From Oscillospiraceae bacterium (GTDB taxonomy: Bacteria > Bacillota > Clostridia > Oscillospirales > CAG-382): a stretch of DNA of 64,000 nt. The notes under the pieces were generated by a model. That model saw nothing but the letters and a program-made list of their open reading frames with translations, was not told the origin of the DNA and did not search any database. The position numbers and the translations under genes are program-made. Positions 34,317 to 43,399 of this stretch are shown in pieces; the first letter of the stretch is position 1; the number at the start of each line of letters is the position of its first letter. The stretch is taken from positions 28,587 through 92,586 of the forward strand of contig SVQU01000005.1 of NCBI GenBank assembly GCA_015065165.1. Reading direction: 5' to 3'.

Positions 34317-35198
34317 CTATTCCGCGTTGTAAAAATACACATACCCCGAATATTCCTCGGTGGCATTAAGGTCGCCCGCGTTGGTGATTTCGGTTTTAAC
34401 AAGGTTGCCCACGCTGTCATAGCTGTAACCCCAATCGCCGATGTGTATATTGGTGGTTGACTTTGCTACCTTGGCAAGATTGCCGTTTTCGTCATAATCG
34501 TTGGTGTATTCATAGGTTATAGACGAAGGCTTGCTGCCTTCCTCGCCGTCCTCAATAAGAACAAACTCCCGCGTGATGTTACCTTGCTCGTCGTAAAGGT
34601 ATTCATAGGTGTTCTTTTCGTTTTCGGGAAAACTTCGTATTTGCTTTTTCAGCCTTCCGTCTTTGTCATAGGTGTTTTCGTACACAACGGTAGTGCCTGC
34701 GGTATAGTTCCAGGTAAGCTTAACTGCTTTGCCGTTTTCGTAGGTGTAATTCACCACACAGCTTTCCGCGCCCTCGCTTGTGTGATATTCCGCAACAAGC
34801 AAACCGTTTTCGTCATAGGCATATTCAATCGCCGAAACGTATCTTTCGCCCCCGGAAATGCCCAAATAATCCTCCCGCACGAGCAACCCTTTTTCGTTGT
34901 ATTCGTAAAGGATTTCCTCAGTTTCGCCACCGTTTGTATAGGTGTTTTTAAAGCGGGTGTATTTTACGGCAAAGTTATCCAAAACAGCCTTAACCCGTTG
35001 GTCGTTTCGCTGTGGATAGAGAAGCGCATAGGCTTCTTTATACTTCATTTCGGAAATAAGCGCGTTTGCATCTTCCAAAAGCTTATCCGACACACCCGAG
35101 GATTCATCAGAGGTGTTTGCTTTTTGGCAAGCCGAAAGGGAAAATACAGCGAAAACGCAAATAAGCAAGGCTAAAAGCCTTTTTGTTATGTTCTTCAT
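34317..35198 (-). CDS. Lipoprotein with YD-type repeats
   Basis: 293 residues from the ATG at 35198, one base after the folD stop. Signal peptide with lipobox LSAC, Cys24. A short helical stretch (about 30-75) is followed by at least six YD/RHS-like repeats (YEYNEKGLLVRE, YAYDENGLLVAE, NTYDKDGRLKKQ, YLYDEQGNITRE, NDYDENGNLAKV, YSYDSVGNLVKT). Such repeats form beta-sheet shells in RHS proteins; here they are few and no toxin domain is present. It is a surface-exposed lipid-anchored protein of unknown role. A longer start at 35210 is in frame but overlaps folD. Confidence 0.75.
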   Translation of the reverse strand: MKNITKRLLALLICVFAVFSLSACQKANTSDESSGVSDKLLEDANALISEMKYKEAYALLYPQRNDQRVKAVLDNFAVKYTRFKNTYTNGGETEEILYEYNEKGLLVREDYLGISGGERYVSAIEYAYDENGLLVAEYHTSEGAESCVVNYTYENGKAVKLTWNYTAGTTVVYENTYDKDGRLKKQIRSFPENEKNTYEYLYDEQGNITREFVLIEDGEEGSKPSSITYEYTNDYDENGNLAKVAKSTTNIHIGDWGYSYDSVGNLVKTEITNAGDLNATEEYSGYVYFYNAE

Positions 35199-35199
35199 A

Positions 35200-36048
35200 T
35201 TAAAGACCAAAACGCATCTTATAAGAAGTAAGAGTGTTTTGCATCAAAATTGCAATAGTCATAGGACCGACACCGCCGGGAACGGGGGTAATAAAGGATG
35301 CCTTTTCCTTGCAGGCTTCGAAATCGATATCGCCCACAAGCTTATCGCCAACGCGGTTAATGCCCACGTCGATAAGCACGGCGCCGTCCTTAACCATATC
35401 TGCGGTAATCATATTAGGTCTGCCGCAAGCCGCAACGAGAATATCTGCGGTTCTTGTAACCTCGGGAAGGTTATTTGTGCGGGAATGGCAAATTGTAACA
35501 GTGCCGTTTTCGGCAAGAAGAAGCGCGCCCATAGGCTTGCCAACGATGTTGCTTCTGCCCACAACCACACAGTTTTTGCCCGAAATCTCAACGCCGCTTT
35601 CGGAAAGCAAGCGCATTACACCCGCGGGGGTGCAGGGCTGAAAACGGGGCGCACCTGTGAAAAGCTTGCCCACGTTGTATGCGTGGAATGCGTCAACGTC
35701 CTTATCGGGGCTGATTGCTTCGATAACTCTGTCGGGGTCTATCTGCTTGGGAACGGGCATCTGAACGAGAATACCGTCCACGTTGTCGTCCTTGTTAAGA
35801 AAATCGATAAGCTCTAAAAGCTTTTCTTCGGTTTCGTTTTCGTCCAAAAGATATTCAAGGCTGGTGATACCAACCGATTCACAAGCTCTTTTCTTGTTGC
35901 GAACGTAAACCTGACTTGCAGGGTCCTCACCCACAAGAATAACCGCAAGGCAGGGTGCGCGCATACCCTTTGCAACAATCGCCTTTATTTCTTCTGCTGT
36001 TTCGTTTTTGCATTTTGCCGATATAGCTTTTCCGTCGATAAGATTCAT
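35200..36048 (-). CDS. folD: Bifunctional methylene-THF dehydrogenase / methenyl-THF cyclohydrolase
   Basis: FolD interconverts methylene-, methenyl- and formyl-tetrahydrofolate and supplies one-carbon units. 282 residues; the signature YVRNKKRACESVGI (about 49-62) with the catalytic Lys, QMPVPKQ-type segment (about 98-104) and the nucleotide-binding VVGRSNIVGKP (about 162-172) and PGGVGPMT (about 262-269) are all seen. It forms a run with lgt upstream and the lipoprotein downstream. Confidence 0.95.
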   Translation of the reverse strand: MNLIDGKAISAKCKNETAEEIKAIVAKGMRAPCLAVILVGEDPASQVYVRNKKRACESVGITSLEYLLDENETEEKLLELIDFLNKDDNVDGILVQMPVPKQIDPDRVIEAISPDKDVDAFHAYNVGKLFTGAPRFQPCTPAGVMRLLSESGVEISGKNCVVVGRSNIVGKPMGALLLAENGTVTICHSRTNNLPEVTRTADILVAACGRPNMITADMVKDGAVLIDVGINRVGDKLVGDIDFEACKEKASFITPVPGGVGPMTIAILMQNTLTSYKMRFGL

Positions 36049-36061
36049 AATAACTTCTCCT

Positions 36062-37096
36062 TTATTCTTCTATGTCAGAGGCATCTCCGTCCAACAAATC
36101 CTGCTGGGCGAGAATTTCTGCATCTTCTTCTATATTGTCAAGGCTTTGGTTTTCGTCCTCTGCCTCTAAATCCTCGTTATCCTCCGCAACGCTGATTTTA
36201 ACCGATTCAAAGGCGGGTTTATAATCCGAAAGCTCGTTTTTAAGGCTCTTGTTTCTGAAATAAAGTATCAAGGCAAGGATAACACCGCTTATTGCCGAAA
36301 CAATACCCACAAATACCGAGAATTTAAGTGTGCCCACAATATAAAGGCTGTCGGTACGCACGGTTTCGATAATCGCTCTGCCCAAGCCGTACCAAATTAA
36401 ATATGCACAGGCGATTTCGCCGTCGAACTTCTTTTTGCCTTTGCGGTATAATACAAGCAAAATTATGGCAAGTCCCAAGAAGTTCCAAAGGGATTCGTAT
36501 AAAAAGGTAGGATGTACACAGCCGGGGCCGAAGCTTCTTGAAACACGCTCGCCGTCGATAAACATCTTGCGAACTACGTTGTCAATTTCCATTCTCCAGG
36601 GGAGATTGTCTATGTTTTCTGTCCAGCCATAGGCTTCCGCATTAACAAAATTGCCCCATCTGCCGATTGTCTGACCGACCATAAGCGCAGGCGCCATGGC
36701 ATCCATCATATTAAGAGGATTGGTTTTCTTAACCCAGTTGTAGATTAAAACCGTGATAAGACCGAAAATTATCGCGCCGTAAATGGCGATACCGCCTGCA
36801 CGGATGTTTATTATATCCAAAAAGGATTTGTTCTTATAATGGTCCCATTCGGTAACAACGTAGAAAAATCTTGCGCCGATAATAGAAATGGGAACAACCA
36901 TCAAAGTGATGTTAAGCACACTGTCGCTGTCGATATTTTCCTTTTTGGTTGCGTTTGCATAGAAAAGTAAAAATGCGGCGCAGATACCCAAGGAAAGAAT
37001 TATTCCGTACCATTGAATTTCAATGCCGAAAACCGTAAATGCGGTTGGGTTGATGTTAAATTCAAGTCCCAAACCCGGGAAAGCGATTCTGTTCAT
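36062..37096 (-). CDS. lgt: Prolipoprotein diacylglyceryl transferase
   Basis: Attaches diacylglycerol from phosphatidylglycerol to the lipobox Cys of prelipoproteins. The membrane protein has about seven helices, the signature GRWGNFVNAEAYG (about 145-157, with the essential Arg), HPTFLYES and the second essential Arg in RAIIETVRTDSLY. At 344 residues it is longer than usual because of an acidic cytoplasmic tail of about 60 residues (from about 285). The start overlaps the upstream M16 gene by 4 bp. Confidence 0.94.
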   Translation of the reverse strand: MNRIAFPGLGLEFNINPTAFTVFGIEIQWYGIILSLGICAAFLLFYANATKKENIDSDSVLNITLMVVPISIIGARFFYVVTEWDHYKNKSFLDIINIRAGGIAIYGAIIFGLITVLIYNWVKKTNPLNMMDAMAPALMVGQTIGRWGNFVNAEAYGWTENIDNLPWRMEIDNVVRKMFIDGERVSRSFGPGCVHPTFLYESLWNFLGLAIILLVLYRKGKKKFDGEIACAYLIWYGLGRAIIETVRTDSLYIVGTLKFSVFVGIVSAISGVILALILYFRNKSLKNELSDYKPAFESVKISVAEDNEDLEAEDENQSLDNIEEDAEILAQQDLLDGDASDIEE

Positions 37097-38376
37097 ATTA
37101 AATCGTCCTTTCTTATAATGCTTATTGATGCGTTTGTGATATCGATAGAATCAAGGGCATTTTTAATTTCTTCTTCGGTGATGTCCCGTAAAATTTCGAT
37201 ACATTCATATTCGTCATAATCGAAAAATGAGGTTATACCAAAGGTGCTTGCCAAATCCTCGGCAGAATCGAAAAGAGTTATACTTTCGGCATAAGCCGCC
37301 TTTTTTTCGCGAAGAATTTGTTCTTTGGTAAAGAAATGCTTTTTGCGGTACTCCAATTCTGCCAAAGCCTTTTCGAAAACGCTTTCGGGTTGGTTACTGC
37401 TGCCCGAAATGGCTATATACGCCGCCCCGCGGGAGGTTGTATATCCCGCATAAAACCTTTCGTTTAAAAGCCCGCTTTGATAATTTTGGCAATAAAAATC
37501 ACTTGCTCTGCCGAAGGTTAGGGAAATGGCAATTCTTAATGCAGATGATTTTCTAACAAAATCAAGGGTTTTTATATCCTGCGGAGGACATTTAATTCCG
37601 ATAGAAAACAAAGGGGTGGCGATAATATCGGTTTCGGAAACCTCTTTTTCAATAACCGTCAAGGGCTCGTCGTCAAATATGGTTTCGGGACGCTTCGCCG
37701 AGGGGTTGCCGAAATATTTTTCGGCATATTCCGAAATTTTATCAAGGTCAACCTTGCCGCATACGCAAAGACACATATTTTCGGGAACGTAAAAATGCTT
37801 GTACGCCTGATACAACGTGTCCTTTGTGATTTCCGAAATACTCTCCTCCGTGCCCGAAATGGGTTGGTTTAGGGGATGGTGTTTATACATCGCCCCCAAC
37901 AAATTTCGCAAAACAGAGGAATTTGGTTGGTCCTCATACATTTTTATTTCGCGGGCGATAATCTTTTTTTCCTTTTCCACCGATTTTTTCGTGCAGTGTA
38001 AGGAAGAAACCGCGCCCAACAAAACCTCTAAATTCTCAAAGAAATTCTCGGACGCTACGAAATAATAACAGGTGTTTTCAAAGGAGGTGAAGGCGTTGGC
38101 ATTTCCGCCGAAGCAGTCAAAATCCAAAAATGCGTCCCTGCCCTTGGCATCCTCAAACATCTTGTGCTCTAAAAAGTGCGCCGTACCGTAGGGAAGTGTA
38201 TATTCTTTTCCGTCAATAGAGTATTTCACGTCGGATTCGCCGAAATCACAGCACAAAAAAGCCACGGTTGTAGGTAAATCCTTGGGAATTACGGTTATTT
38301 TAAATCCCGAATTAAGGGTTTTATAATAATATTTTTCTTTAAATAAACTGTTTTCTTTAAGTTTGAATTCACTCAT
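37093..38376 (-). CDS. M16 family metallopeptidase, YfmH type
   Basis: 427 residues from the ATG at 38376, a few bases after the end of the partner gene. The inverted zinc motif HFLEH is at about residues 68-72 with a downstream Glu in the ENTCYYF region (about 101), so this is the catalytic member of the pair. It resembles YfmH, described in Bacillus as linked to EF-P 5-aminopentanol modification; whether that role applies here is inference. The gene overlaps lgt by 4 bp. Confidence 0.8.
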   Translation of the reverse strand: MSEFKLKENSLFKEKYYYKTLNSGFKITVIPKDLPTTVAFLCCDFGESDVKYSIDGKEYTLPYGTAHFLEHKMFEDAKGRDAFLDFDCFGGNANAFTSFENTCYYFVASENFFENLEVLLGAVSSLHCTKKSVEKEKKIIAREIKMYEDQPNSSVLRNLLGAMYKHHPLNQPISGTEESISEITKDTLYQAYKHFYVPENMCLCVCGKVDLDKISEYAEKYFGNPSAKRPETIFDDEPLTVIEKEVSETDIIATPLFSIGIKCPPQDIKTLDFVRKSSALRIAISLTFGRASDFYCQNYQSGLLNERFYAGYTTSRGAAYIAISGSSNQPESVFEKALAELEYRKKHFFTKEQILREKKAAYAESITLFDSAEDLASTFGITSFFDYDEYECIEILRDITEEEIKNALDSIDITNASISIIRKDDLI

Positions 38377-38379
38377 CAA

Positions 38380-39639
38380 TTATTCACCAAGGATATATTC
38401 AAGCTCGGGCGTTACCGTTTGTGCAAGGGCAATAACCTCCTCGCGGGTAACACTTTCCACAAGGGCAAGGTTTTCTTCAAAAGAAACCCCGTCGTCAAGA
38501 AGTGCCTGACCTAACATATATCCGTTAAGGGCGCCGAGGCTTGCGCTTACGTTTTCCATACTTCTTAAAATCGATTGCTTTGCGTTTTTAAGCTCCAAAT
38601 CGGTAAAATCGCCCTTTTTCATAGCCTCAATTTCTTTGTAAATGGCGTTAATTGCCTTTTCTTCATATCCCTTTTCAAGCCCGCAGGAAACAAACATAAC
38701 GTTTTTTCGCCCCGATGGGTAGGACGAGCAGTAATAACAAAGCCCCTCCTTTTCGCGGACGTTCATAAAAAGCTTGCTTGTGGCAGACCCGCCGAAAATT
38801 TCATCGTAAACCGACAAAATTGCGCGTTTCTTTGCGCCCCAAGGCATCTCCAGTGTAAAGCCGAGGTTTAAAATAGATTGCTCTATCCTCATTTCCTCCT
38901 TAACCCTTAAAATTTTTCCCCTTGCCTTGTGAACTGTGGGTAAAGGCAGGGTTGCTTTTCTGGGCTTAAAGGGTAAATGAGCGTTTATACATTCTTCGAT
39001 ATATTGAAAATCCGCTTCCCCCGAATAGACGATATAAACAGGGGCGTTTTCGATGATATTTTCGTAATATTTCATCAGTTCCTTGCCGTCCAAACCCTTA
39101 ACGCGGTCTATTTCACCGCCCGCATCAACGGCAAAGGGCTCGTTTTCGCAAAGAATTTGCTTTGCTCTGCGCATTGCATAGCCGGGTTTGTTTTCTATGG
39201 CAGATGCAATTTCCTCAATAAGACATTTCTTTTCGCTTTCAACGTTTTCCTTGGGGAAAACACCCTTTTCAAGACAAGGGTTGAAAATCGCGCCGCCCAA
39301 AAGCTTGGTGGCTTCGTATAAAACTCTGTCGCCGTCAAAGGCAAAGGAATCGGCAATAGAATTGATTTCAAGGGTTACCAACAGCAATTCCCCTCTGCGC
39401 TGAACGTAAGCATCCAACCCAAGGGCATAAAGCTCATCCTTAATAACCGAAAAGGATTGCATCGTGGGATAATCCCCTGTTGAAAGGGATAATAAATTGG
39501 TAAGTAGGGAATAACCCGATGCGGTTTCTGCCTCCAAGGGCAAGGCAAAAGAAACCGTCATTAATGCCGATTTGAATTTATCTGTTTTATAAGCCGAAAG
39601 GTGAACACCCTCCGCAATGTCTTTTGTATATATATTCAT
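38380..39639 (-). CDS. M16 family protein without zinc motif, YfmF type
   Basis: 419 residues with the M16 peptidase fold but no HxxEH in the N-terminal part (the region reads SGYSLLTNLLS), so it is the inactive partner subunit, as in other M16B heterodimers. The C-terminal R/Y pair region (LCYYCSSYPSGRKN) is kept. It resembles YfmF and lies directly before the catalytic YfmH-type gene. The upstream ispF gene ends 22 bp before it. Confidence 0.8.
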   Translation of the reverse strand: MNIYTKDIAEGVHLSAYKTDKFKSALMTVSFALPLEAETASGYSLLTNLLSLSTGDYPTMQSFSVIKDELYALGLDAYVQRRGELLLVTLEINSIADSFAFDGDRVLYEATKLLGGAIFNPCLEKGVFPKENVESEKKCLIEEIASAIENKPGYAMRRAKQILCENEPFAVDAGGEIDRVKGLDGKELMKYYENIIENAPVYIVYSGEADFQYIEECINAHLPFKPRKATLPLPTVHKARGKILRVKEEMRIEQSILNLGFTLEMPWGAKKRAILSVYDEIFGGSATSKLFMNVREKEGLCYYCSSYPSGRKNVMFVSCGLEKGYEEKAINAIYKEIEAMKKGDFTDLELKNAKQSILRSMENVSASLGALNGYMLGQALLDDGVSFEENLALVESVTREEVIALAQTVTPELEYILGE

Positions 39640-39661
39640 TAAAACCTATATTAAAAAGTTT

Positions 39662-40135
39662 TTATTCGTCGATAAGGGCAACTGCAATGGCAGCAATGCC
39701 TTCTTTTTTGCCTGTAAACCCAAGGCCTTCTTCGGTGGTGGCTTTAATGCTAACCGCACCCGTGCTTAACCCCAAGGTGTCGGCAATATTACGGCGCATT
39801 TCGTCGATATAAGGGGAAATCTTAGGTTCCTGTGCGATAACCGTTGCGTCGATATTGTTAATGGCGCATCCCATGGTTGCAAGCATTTTGCCCACCTCCT
39901 TTAAAAGGAGAAGTGAGTTTACGTCTTTATATTTAGCGTCAGAATCGGGAAAGCGTCTTCCGATATCGCCCAAAGCGGCGGCGCCCAAAAGGGCATCGCA
40001 AATTGCGTGGGTGAGCACGTCGGCATCCGAATGGCCCAACAAGCCCTTTTCGTATGCAATCTCTTTTCCGCCCAAAATAAGCTTTCTGCCTTCTACAAGG
40101 CGGTGTACGTCATAGCCCTGACCGATTCTAATCAT
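39662..40135 (-). CDS. ispF: 2-C-methyl-D-erythritol 2,4-cyclodiphosphate synthase
   Basis: Fifth enzyme of the MEP isoprenoid pathway. 157 residues; the metal-binding GYDVHRL is at about residues 6-12 and [21 protein letters not shown] at about 33-53 contains the second His and Asp. [12 protein letters not shown] near the end matches the family. It overlaps ispD by 8 bp, so the two consecutive pathway enzymes are coupled. Confidence 0.95.
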   Translation of the reverse strand: MIRIGQGYDVHRLVEGRKLILGGKEIAYEKGLLGHSDADVLTHAICDALLGAAALGDIGRRFPDSDAKYKDVNSLLLLKEVGKMLATMGCAINNIDATVIAQEPKISPYIDEMRRNIADTLGLSTGAVSIKATTEEGLGFTGKKEGIAAIAVALIDE

Positions 40136-40817
40136 TTGTTTTCACCTTTTGTTTCATTAAAATTTCTGCAATAGGCAGGTCGTCTGCCGAGGTAAGCTTC
40201 ATATTCGTTTCGGACCAAGGGATATATTCAACCCGTTGACCGCTGTTTTCCAAAAGTGAGGTTTCATCGGTGAAACCCGATATATCACCCGCAATTTCGC
40301 AGGCGTTAAGATAGATATCCTTTTTAAAGCATTGCGGGGTTTGAACCGCAAAAAGATTTGCCCGTTCGGGCGTAGAAACAACACCCGTTTTCGGGTCTTT
40401 ATATTTCAAAGTATCCGTAACGGGCGCACAAACACAAGCCGCCCCGAATTTCTCGGCGGCTTCTATGGTTTTATTTATAATTTCTTTTGTTATAAAAGGA
40501 CGCGCACAATCGTGAACACAAATAATATCTGCATTTTCGCAAAGGGATATACCGTTAAAAACCGATTCCGCACGGCTTTCGCCGCCGCGAACCTGCCTTA
40601 TAGGCTTTTTAAAGCCCTTTGCAAGCTCGCGCAGCGAATTTTCGTTGTCCTCCGAGCAAACCACGATTATTTCATCAACAACCGAATTATCGAATGCCTC
40701 CAGGACGTATTCAAACAATGTTTTGCCCAACAATTTAAGGTTGGGCTTGGATACACCGCCCATTCTTCTTCCGCTTCCCGCAGAAGGAATAACGGCATAA
40801 CGTTTTTTATTGCTCAT
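40128..40817 (-). CDS. ispD: 2-C-methyl-D-erythritol 4-phosphate cytidylyltransferase
   Basis: Third enzyme of the MEP pathway, forms CDP-methylerythritol. 229 residues; the nucleotide-binding [11 protein letters not shown] is at about 11-21, VHDCARPFI at about 101-109 and [12 protein letters not shown] near the C-terminus, all family landmarks. It lies five bases after the oxidoreductase gamma subunit gene, so it could be in the same transcript. Confidence 0.95.
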   Translation of the reverse strand: MSNKKRYAVIPSAGSGRRMGGVSKPNLKLLGKTLFEYVLEAFDNSVVDEIIVVCSEDNENSLRELAKGFKKPIRQVRGGESRAESVFNGISLCENADIICVHDCARPFITKEIINKTIEAAEKFGAACVCAPVTDTLKYKDPKTGVVSTPERANLFAVQTPQCFKKDIYLNACEIAGDISGFTDETSLLENSGQRVEYIPWSETNMKLTSADDLPIAEILMKQKVKTND

Positions 40818-40822
40818 AAAAA

Positions 40823-41356
40823 TTATGCGTTGTAATCGTAACCCATCTGAAGGGCTTTAGCGTTCATTTCGCCCAATTCGGGTTTCGCCTTGGGGGCAGA
40901 TGCTTTGATACATTCCATAAAATAGTCTGCATCGAAAAGACCTGTCTTTTTAATGAGATAACCCAAAATAATAACGTTTGCAAGCTTAGAGAAGCCCGCG
41001 TCGTTTGCCATCTGTGTTGCGGGTATGTAAAGGGCATTAACGTCATTACGGGAGGTTTCAACGTCGATAAGCGAGCTGTCGATAACGATAGTACCGCCAA
41101 CGGCAACTCTGTTTTCGAACTTCAAAAGCGAGGGCTTGTTCATTGCAACCAAAATATCGGGTGTGGTAACAAGAGGCGAACCGATGGGTTCGTCATCGAT
41201 GTTAACCGAGCAGTTACAAGTACCGCCGCGCATTTCGGGGCCGTAAGAGGGAAGCCAGCTAACCTGCTTGTCGTTTTTCATTCCCGCAAGAACCAATTGT
41301 TTGCCGGCGAAAAGGATACCCTGACCGCCAAATCCTGCCAAAAGAATAGCACTCAT
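40823..41356 (-). CDS. 2-oxoacid:ferredoxin oxidoreductase, gamma subunit
   Basis: 177 residues of the POR/KOR gamma family: LLAGFGGQGILFAGKQLVLAG at the N-terminus and SYGPEMRGGTCNC at about 38-50 are characteristic. With the alpha, beta and delta subunits upstream it forms a complete four-subunit enzyme that decarboxylates a 2-oxoacid to acyl-CoA and reduces ferredoxin. Its start overlaps the beta gene by 4 bp. Confidence 0.9.
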   Translation of the reverse strand: MSAILLAGFGGQGILFAGKQLVLAGMKNDKQVSWLPSYGPEMRGGTCNCSVNIDDEPIGSPLVTTPDILVAMNKPSLLKFENRVAVGGTIVIDSSLIDVETSRNDVNALYIPATQMANDAGFSKLANVIILGYLIKKTGLFDADYFMECIKASAPKAKPELGEMNAKALQMGYDYNA

Positions 41357-42105
41357 TTCGATTCTTCCTCCTTAGTAACGTCCTTATAAACACCCAAAGG
41401 ATAATGAGCCATCATATTTTCACGAAGCCAATCCAAAGATTTTTCGGGGGAAAGACCCCAGTTTGTGGGGCAGGTGGAAAGAACCTCTATAATAGAAAGA
41501 CCTCTCTTATTCTGCTGGTTTTCAAAGCCCTTCTTAATTGCTTTTTTAGCCGCAACAACGTTCTTAACACAGTCAACCGAAACGCGTTCTGCATAAGCAA
41601 CGCCGTCTAAGGTAGCCATCATTTCGCAAACGCGAATGGGGTTACCCTGAAGCTCTTTAATTCTGCCGTAGGGAGAGGTTGTGGAAACCTGACCAATAAG
41701 TGTGGTAGGCGCCATCTGACCGCCTGTCATACCGTAAATTGCGTTGTTTACGAAGATAATTGTGAGGTTTTCTCCTCTTGTACCAACGTGAACGGTTTCC
41801 GCAGTACCGATAGCGGCAAGGTCGCCGTCGCCCTGATAGGTAAATACGGTAAGGTCGGGGTTGGCTCTCTTAACGCCGGTTGCAACGGCGGGTGCTCTGC
41901 CGTGGGGCGCTTCAATCATATCGCAGTTGAAATAGTTATATGCGAAAACCGAGCAGCCAACAGGCGCGATACCAACGGTGGTATCCTCAAGACCGAGCTC
42001 GTCGATAACCTCGGCAACAAGACGGTGAATTATACCGTGGGTACAGCCGGGGCAATAGTGAAAGGGTTTATCTGTTAAAGCATGAGGTTTGTCAAAAACT
42101 ACCAT
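41353..42105 (-). CDS. 2-oxoacid:ferredoxin oxidoreductase, beta (TPP-binding) subunit
   Basis: 250 residues. Cys in FHYCPGCTHGI (about 17-27), the TPP motif GDGDLAAIGTAE and NNAIYGMTGGQMAPTT (about 125-140) identify the thiamine-diphosphate subunit of 2-oxoacid ferredoxin oxidoreductases. The absence of a four-Cys cluster set fits the VOR/KOR type rather than pyruvate oxidoreductase. The ATG directly meets the alpha subunit's stop. Confidence 0.9.
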   Translation of the reverse strand: MVVFDKPHALTDKPFHYCPGCTHGIIHRLVAEVIDELGLEDTTVGIAPVGCSVFAYNYFNCDMIEAPHGRAPAVATGVKRANPDLTVFTYQGDGDLAAIGTAETVHVGTRGENLTIIFVNNAIYGMTGGQMAPTTLIGQVSTTSPYGRIKELQGNPIRVCEMMATLDGVAYAERVSVDCVKNVVAAKKAIKKGFENQQNKRGLSIIEVLSTCPTNWGLSPEKSLDWLRENMMAHYPLGVYKDVTKEEESK

Positions 42106-43169
42106 TATGCGTTACCTCCCGCGTATTCTTCGATTTTTTGGAGTATTTCTTCGGGAGAGGGAATCATACCGCCCGTTCTTCCGTAGTGATATACCTTCTT
42201 TTTACATTCGATAGCAAGCTTAATATCGTTAACCATCTGACCCATATTCATTTCTACCGAAAGGAAGCATTTTGCCTTGTCTGCAAGGGCGTTAAGCTGT
42301 TTTTCGGGGAAAGGATAAAGGGTGATGGGACGGAAAAGACCTGCTTTTATACCTTTTTTACGTGCGTTGCGTACTGCGGTTTTTGCAATACGGGAAGTGA
42401 TACCGTAAGCAACCAAAATAATATCTGCATCTTCGGTGAGATATTCCTCGTACTTAACTTCGTTTTCTTCGATTTTCTTATATCTTTCGAAGCGTTCAAC
42501 AACGATTTTTTCCAATTCATCGGGCTCGATGTAAAGGGAGTTAACGATGTTGTGAACTCTCTTACCGCCGTGTCCGCAGCAAGCCCAATCCTTTTCGGGG
42601 ATTTCTCTTGCGGGTTTAGCTTCGAAGTCAACAGGCTCCATCATCTGTCCCAATGCACCGTCTGCAAGAATCATACAGGGCATACGGTAGATATCCGCAA
42701 GGTCAAAGGCTTCGCCAACTAACGTTGCGATTTCCTGAACCGAGTTGGGGGCGAGAACGATAGCGTGTCCGTCGCCGTGGCCCAAAGCCTTGGTTGCCTG
42801 GTTATAATCGCTTTGTGCGGGCTGGATACCGCCAAGACCGGGACCGCCGCGCTGTACGTTAACGATAACGCAGGGAAGGTCCGAGCCGATTATGTAAGAA
42901 ATACCTTCGCTTTTAAGGCTGATTCCGGGGGAGGAAGAGCTGGTTATAACTCTTGCGCCCGTACTTGCGGCGCCCAATACCATATTGATAGCCGCAACTT
43001 CGCTTTCTGCCTGAAGGCTCAAACCGCCTCTTTTAGGCATCTGCTTTGCCATATATTCGGCAAGCTCTGTTTGAGGGGTGATAGGATAACCGAAGAAAAG
43101 CTTACAGCCGGAACGGATTGCGGCTTCGGCAATAGCTTCGTTGCCCTTCATTAAAAGCTTTTCGCCCAT
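42105..43169 (-). CDS. vorB: 2-oxoacid:ferredoxin oxidoreductase, alpha subunit (VorB type)
   Basis: 354 residues from the ATG at 43169, with AGAGGTG nine bases upstream; a GTG nine bases earlier is also in frame. The N-terminus MGEKLLMKGNEAIAEAAI and FFGYPITPQTELAEYMA match VorB, the pyrimidine-binding subunit of branched-chain 2-oxoacid (3-methyl-2-oxobutanoate) oxidoreductase. SSSSPGISLKSEGI and NVQRGGPGLGG are family segments. The substrate could also be 2-oxoglutarate, which cannot be told apart by eye. Confidence 0.88.
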   Translation of the reverse strand: MGEKLLMKGNEAIAEAAIRSGCKLFFGYPITPQTELAEYMAKQMPKRGGLSLQAESEVAAINMVLGAASTGARVITSSSSPGISLKSEGISYIIGSDLPCVIVNVQRGGPGLGGIQPAQSDYNQATKALGHGDGHAIVLAPNSVQEIATLVGEAFDLADIYRMPCMILADGALGQMMEPVDFEAKPAREIPEKDWACCGHGGKRVHNIVNSLYIEPDELEKIVVERFERYKKIEENEVKYEEYLTEDADIILVAYGITSRIAKTAVRNARKKGIKAGLFRPITLYPFPEKQLNALADKAKCFLSVEMNMGQMVNDIKLAIECKKKVYHYGRTGGMIPSPEEILQKIEEYAGGNA

Positions 43170-43170
43170 A

Positions 43171-43383
43171 TTACACACCTCTTTCTACTTTAATAACAAC
43201 GTCGGGACACATTGTTGCACACATAGCGCAAGCAATGCATTTCTCAATGTCGGTAACCGTTGCGGGATGATAGCCTTTTTCGTTTAAAATGCTTTTGTCC
43301 AAGAAAACGATTTTCTTGGGACAAGCAGTTACACAAAGACCACAGCCCTTACAAAGTTCGGTTTTAAAAGTAACTCTGTTCAT
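43171..43383 (-). CDS. 2-oxoacid:ferredoxin oxidoreductase, delta (ferredoxin) subunit
   Basis: A 70-residue protein with two 4Fe-4S motifs, CKGCGLCVTACP (about 11-22) and CIACAMCATMCP (about 48-59). It passes electrons from the TPP centre to free ferredoxin. It is the first gene of the four-gene group and lies one base before the alpha subunit start. AAAGGACG precedes the ATG. Confidence 0.92.
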   Translation of the reverse strand: MNRVTFKTELCKGCGLCVTACPKKIVFLDKSILNEKGYHPATVTDIEKCIACAMCATMCPDVVIKVERGV

Positions 43384-43399
43384 AACTTTTCGTCCTTTA

